From: Burkholderiales bacterium
GTDB taxonomy: Bacteria; Pseudomonadota; Gammaproteobacteria; Burkholderiales; SHXO01
DNA: 64,000 bases
Direction of reading: 5' to 3'
NCBI GenBank assembly: GCA_020854105.1
Contig: JADZGB010000040.1
Location: 122,742-186,741, forward strand
Shown here: positions 61,051 to 64,000 of the stretch, piece after piece
Layout of the letters: every line of letters begins with the position of its first letter
How positions within the stretch are numbered: the first letter of the stretch is position 1
Notes under the pieces: model-generated
Seen by the model: the letters and a program-made list of their open reading frames with translations, nothing else
What the model was told of the DNA's origin: nothing
Databases searched by the model: none
Position numbers and translations under genes: made by a program

Positions 61051-62019
61051 ATGAGGCGCCGCGCCTTCCTCCGCGCCGGGGCCGCGGTCGTCGCCAGCGC
61101 GGCCCTGCCGGCACGCGCACAGAAGTCATCGTGGCCGTCGAAGCCGATCCGCCTGATCGTGCCGTTCGCGCCAGGCAGCGGCACCGATTCAGCCGGGCGC
61201 GTGCTGGCTCACGAGCTGTCGCAGCGCCTCGGCCAACAGGTGCTGGTGGAGAACCGCGCCGGGGCGTTCGGGCAGATCGCCGCGCAGCTGGTCGCGCGCA
61301 GTGCCGCGGACGGGTACACCCTGTTCATGACCACCAACACCACGCACGGCGCCAATCCGCACCTGTTCGCCCGCCTGCCCTACGAGCCGGTGCGCGACTT
61401 CGTGCCGATCGCGCGTCTGGGCACGCTGCCGTTCATGCTGGTGGTGCACCCCTCCTTGCCGGTGAAGACGGTCGCGCAGTTCGTGGACTACGCGCGCAGG
61501 AATCCGGACGAGCTGTCGTACGCGCAGGCGAGCAGCACCTCGCTGGTGGCGATGGAGACGATCAAGCGGCTGGGCAGGATCTCCGTGGCGGGCGTGCAGT
61601 ACAAGGCGAGTCCGCAGGCGATGCTGGACCTGATGGTCGGGCGGGTGCAGGTGATGGTGGCCGATTTCGCAACCGCCATGCCGCAGGTGAAGGCCGGCAA
61701 GCTGCGCGTGCTGGGCGTGACCACGGCCCAGCCATCGCGCCTGCTGCCCGGCGTTCCGCCCATCGCAGAGGCGCTGCCGGGCTTCGACACCACGTCGTGG
61801 AACGGCGTGTTCGCGCCGGCGAGGACGTCGGCCGCGATCGTCTCGCGGCTGGAGCGCGAGATTCTCGCCGCACTGGCGCGGCGCGACATCAAGGCGCGCC
61901 TGGAAGAACTCGGCTTCGAGGTCGATGTACTGGGCTCCGCCGCCTTCGGCCGCTACGTCGGCGAACAGCTCGAACACTGGGGGCGCATGATTCGCGCCGC
62001 CGGCATCGAACGACAGTAA
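61051..62019 (+). CDS. Bug/TctC-family periplasmic substrate-binding receptor
   Basis: 322 residues. Tat-like or Sec signal with RRRAFLRAGAAVVASAALP, then the Bug pattern: WPSKPIRLIVPFAPGSGTD, VENRAGAFGQIAAQLVARS, DGYTLFMTTNTTHG, GVQYKASPQAMLDLMVGRV, LRVLGVTTAQPSRLLPGVPP. These receptors bind organic acids in the periplasm and are numerous in Burkholderiales; many lack a matching TctAB permease, as here. With the CoA transferase next to it, a carboxylic acid uptake and activation pair is likely. Starts 1 bp after the cupin stop. Confidence 0.93.
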   Translation: MRRRAFLRAGAAVVASAALPARAQKSSWPSKPIRLIVPFAPGSGTDSAGRVLAHELSQRLGQQVLVENRAGAFGQIAAQLVARSAADGYTLFMTTNTTHGANPHLFARLPYEPVRDFVPIARLGTLPFMLVVHPSLPVKTVAQFVDYARRNPDELSYAQASSTSLVAMETIKRLGRISVAGVQYKASPQAMLDLMVGRVQVMVADFATAMPQVKAGKLRVLGVTTAQPSRLLPGVPPIAEALPGFDTTSWNGVFAPARTSAAIVSRLEREILAALARRDIKARLEELGFEVDVLGSAAFGRYVGEQLEHWGRMIRAAGIERQ

Positions 62020-62043
62020 CCTTCATCCAAGGCAGAACAAGAC

Positions 62044-63237
62044 ATGCCCGGACCGCTGCACGGCATACGCATCCTCGACCTCACCACCGTGGTGATGGGC
62101 CCGTTCTCCACCCAGATCCTGGCCGAACTGGGCGCCGAGGTGATCAAGGTCGAGACCCACGACGGCGACAACATGCGCCACGTCGGCCCCCTGCGCAATC
62201 CCGGCATGGGGCATCTGTACATCAATCTGAATCGCGGCAAGCGCTGCATCGTGCTCGACCTGAAGAAGCCCGAGGGGCACGAGGCGATCATGCGGCTGAT
62301 CCCGCAGACCGACGTGCTGGTCTACAACGTGCGGCCTTCGGCGATGGCGCGGTTGAAGCTGTCCTACGCCGAACTGCAGGCGGTCAACCCGCGCCTGCTG
62401 TACGTGGGCTGCTACGGCTATTCCGAGCGCGGGCCGTACGCGGGGCGCGCCGCCTACGACGATCTCATCCAGGGCGGCACCGGCCTGCCCTGGATGATGA
62501 GCGAGGGCGGCAAGCACGCGCCACGCTACGTGCCGATCAACCTCGCCGACCGCATCACCGGCCTGCACGTGGTCTATTCCGTGACCGCCGCGCTGTTCGA
62601 GCGCGAGCGCAGCGGGCGCGGGCAGTCGGTGGAAGTGCCGATGCTCGAGAGCATTACCCACTTCGTCATGGGCGATCACCTCGCCGGTCTGTCGTGGGAT
62701 CCGCCTATCGGCCCGAGCGGCTACCCGCGCCTGGCGCATCGCCGGCCGTACGCGACCAAGGACGGCTACCTGTGCGTGCTGGTCTACAACGACAAGCAGT
62801 GGAAGAGCTTTCTGGAGGCGGTCGGACGGCAGGACCTGTGGGAGGATCCGCGCTTCAACAACCACGGCCGACGGGCGAAGCACATCGACGAGGTCTACGA
62901 CGTGCTCGAGGGCATCCTGCGCGAACGAACCAGCGCGCAGTGGATGGAACTGCTCACGCGCACCGACATCCCGTTCGGCCGCATGAACACGGCCGAGGAC
63001 CTGGTCGCCGACGAGCACCTCAACGCCACCGGCTTCTTCTTTCCCGAGGACCATCCCAGCGAGGGGCATCTGCGGGCGATGCGAACGCCGACGAACTGGT
63101 CGGCATCGAGCCCGGAGGCGCCCGCGCCGGCGCCGCGGCTGGGGCAGCACTCGCGCGAAATATTGCGGGAGGTGGGGTATGGCGAGGCGGAGATCGAGGA
63201 GATGGCAGGGAAGGGTGTGACCGTGCTCGGGGATTGA
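62044..63237 (+). CDS. Class III CoA transferase (CaiB/BaiF family)
   Basis: 397 residues. GIRILDLTTVVMGPFSTQIL and LGAEVIKVETHDGDNMRHVG are the CoA-binding start; YINLNRGKRCIVLDLKKPEG and YDDLIQGGTGLPWM follow, where the Asp of the YDD pair (about residue 140) is the position of the catalytic aspartate that forms the acyl-enzyme anhydride. TADFDRP-type late motif is represented by RTDIPFGRMNTAEDLVADEH. It passes CoA from an acyl-CoA donor to an organic acid. Starts 24 bp after the Bug receptor; cupin, receptor and transferase form a catabolic operon. Confidence 0.92.
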   Translation: MPGPLHGIRILDLTTVVMGPFSTQILAELGAEVIKVETHDGDNMRHVGPLRNPGMGHLYINLNRGKRCIVLDLKKPEGHEAIMRLIPQTDVLVYNVRPSAMARLKLSYAELQAVNPRLLYVGCYGYSERGPYAGRAAYDDLIQGGTGLPWMMSEGGKHAPRYVPINLADRITGLHVVYSVTAALFERERSGRGQSVEVPMLESITHFVMGDHLAGLSWDPPIGPSGYPRLAHRRPYATKDGYLCVLVYNDKQWKSFLEAVGRQDLWEDPRFNNHGRRAKHIDEVYDVLEGILRERTSAQWMELLTRTDIPFGRMNTAEDLVADEHLNATGFFFPEDHPSEGHLRAMRTPTNWSASSPEAPAPAPRLGQHSREILREVGYGEAEIEEMAGKGVTVLGD

Positions 63238-63302
63238 GCTGCATGGGTAACGTTGCGTGTGTCAATCTGCGCTGAGGATTGACGCAGCTTTTCGGGCCTT
63301 AG

Positions 63303-63369
63303 GACGCCTAAAAATCCCGCGGTGCTGGGAGAACAAGGACTTGCACAGGTCGTGCCTGATTTAGGCGTC
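63303..63369. repeat. Inverted repeat and palindrome at start of A+T-rich segment
   Basis: GACGCCTAAA (63303-63312) and TTTAGGCGTC (63360-63369) are perfect inverted copies 47 bp apart. They overlap a second palindrome, GCGTCA-TAT-TGACGC (63365-63379), and ATTGACGCA occurs at 63278 and 63372. The base composition changes here. This could be a recombination site or a mobile-element end; no transposase is visible. Confidence 0.6.
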
Positions 63370-63470
63370 ATATTGACGCATTTTCTAGCGTCGTTTAGGT
63401 TGGCTACTTTTAGTTATGCCTCACGTGCAGCAACGGCCGCATTACTACTTAATGAATTTTAGTGCATAGA

Positions 63471-64000
63471 ATGAAGCTTGAAAGAATTGGAAAGGAAAAG
63501 GCGAGCGATCTAACCCAGCTCTTTGCCTCCACGTTTGGTTCTTCCGAAGGAGCAGAGGAAGGAGCCTTAATTGGGAGTCTGGTTGCCAAGTTGAGCGCCA
63601 GCATCGATGGCAGTGAAATTATCTGCTTCGGCGCAGTTGAGAATGAACAGCTTGTCGGAGCCATATTCTTCACTAGGCTCCAATTTGGAGATGGGGCACC
63701 GATTTACATGCTTGCTCCAGTGGCTGTATCTACCGACCGTCAAAGGTCCGGTGTCGGCCAGGCACTAATCAGGCATGGGCTGAATAAGTTGGCCAGTGAT
63801 GGCGCCTTGGTAGCGGTAACCTATGGCGATCCGTCTTACTACGGAAAAGTGGGCTTCCTGCAGCTGACAGAGGACGTCCTCAAGGCTCCACTGGATCTAT
63901 CCATGCCTCATGGCTGGCTGGGGCAGTCTCTTTCCAAAGAGCCAATTCAGGCGCGCACCGAACGTCCAGGTTGCGTCGAGGCGTTCCGCGATCCGGCGTA
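63471..64000 (+). CDS. GNAT N-acetyltransferase, cut by right edge
   Basis: 176 codons visible. MKLERIGKEKASDLTQLFAS, AVENEQLVGAIFFTRL, IYMLAPVAVSTDRQRSGVGQ, ALIRHGLNKL and VTYGDPSYYGKVGFLQL match the YhbS-like GNAT group; RSGVG is the acetyl-CoA phosphate loop and YYGKVGF the usual core end. It acetylates an unknown amine. Codon use (AAG/AAA, TTT, ATT, CTT) is less G+C-biased than in the rest of the window, suggesting recent transfer. No ribosome site of the usual strength precedes the ATG. Confidence 0.8.
   Translation, partial: MKLERIGKEKASDLTQLFASTFGSSEGAEEGALIGSLVAKLSASIDGSEIICFGAVENEQLVGAIFFTRLQFGDGAPIYMLAPVAVSTDRQRSGVGQALIRHGLNKLASDGALVAVTYGDPSYYGKVGFLQLTEDVLKAPLDLSMPHGWLGQSLSKEPIQARTERPGCVEAFRDPA

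Noticed and set aside
61131..63275. 714-residue plus-strand reading over receptor and CoA transferase
   Set aside because: Arg/Gly-rich frame shadow of two well-identified genes.
63303..63369. Integron attC site
   Set aside because: GCCTAAA...TTTAGGC resembles attC ends, but the GTT/AAC core triplets and the inner arm pair are absent.
1..64000. tRNA, rRNA, CRISPR or transposase
   Set aside because: I looked for T-loop strings, regularly spaced repeats and transposase motifs on both strands and saw none; the tandem repeats found have no spacers.

Overview
The window is G+C-rich, densely coded bacterial DNA. Family content points to a betaproteobacterium, most likely in or near Burkholderiales: a Bug/TctC-type periplasmic binding protein, Rnk, a persulfide dioxygenase-rhodanese fusion, an HAE1 efflux pair and a Pha/Mrp antiporter with fused A and B subunits. 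This is inference from families, not a phylogeny. I found no rRNA, tRNA, CRISPR array, intact transposase or phage gene.

Layout. 0-8.5 kb: a CopB-type metal ATPase cut by the left edge, a ribosome-hibernation-like protein, an RND efflux pair, an HdeD-like protein and a DUF937 protein. 8.6-16 kb: a glycine-zipper envelope protein, an MFS carrier, catalase, an AI-2E-family permease, two overlapping DUF1538 genes (the second carrying a PII-like tail) and dodecin. 16-26 kb: a Ca2+-type P-ATPase, a HAD-GH65 fusion, an SDR, an FMN reductase, a histidine kinase, Rnk and a LysR regulator. 26-32 kb: a complete, translationally coupled Mrp/Pha cation/proton antiporter operon (AB-C-D-E-F-G). 32-44 kb: a chemoreceptor, a soluble aldose dehydrogenase, a Gln-Ala repeat secreted protein, YqhA, a decaying galactose cluster, a glycosyltransferase/YkoP/deacetylase cluster and a CZB protein. 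44-52 kb: a Tim44-like protein, two hybrid histidine kinases, an XRE regulator and a beta-propeller. 52-63 kb: persulfide dioxygenase, a Tat aldo-keto reductase, an AlkB-like oxygenase, otsA/otsB, a CBS protein, a cupin, a Bug receptor and a class III CoA transferase. The last 0.7 kb is clearly more A+T-rich and carries a GNAT gene cut by the right edge.

How the genes work together. Much of the window is a stress and ion-homeostasis block: metal, calcium and Na+/K+ transport, ribosome hibernation, catalase, dodecin, universal stress protein (broken), trehalose synthesis and efflux. Sugar handling (GH65-HAD, aldose dehydrogenase, trehalose, broken galactose genes) is the second theme, and sensing by kinases and a chemoreceptor the third.

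The most unusual property is gene decay. At least seven loci are broken. Three of them (12.75, 32.1 and 38.1 kb) keep both ends of a gene but have lost the middle. The intergenic spaces also hold many short tandem duplications of 13-29 bp and two hexanucleotide arrays, and one kinase broken-repeat in galK is a 9-bp duplication. Slippage or short-repeat recombination would explain all of this, but assembly error must be excluded. The best regulatory find is a 34-bp element, with a 17-bp palindrome and a fixed-distance GGCTACCCG box, in front of both the 23.6-kb kinase and rnk.
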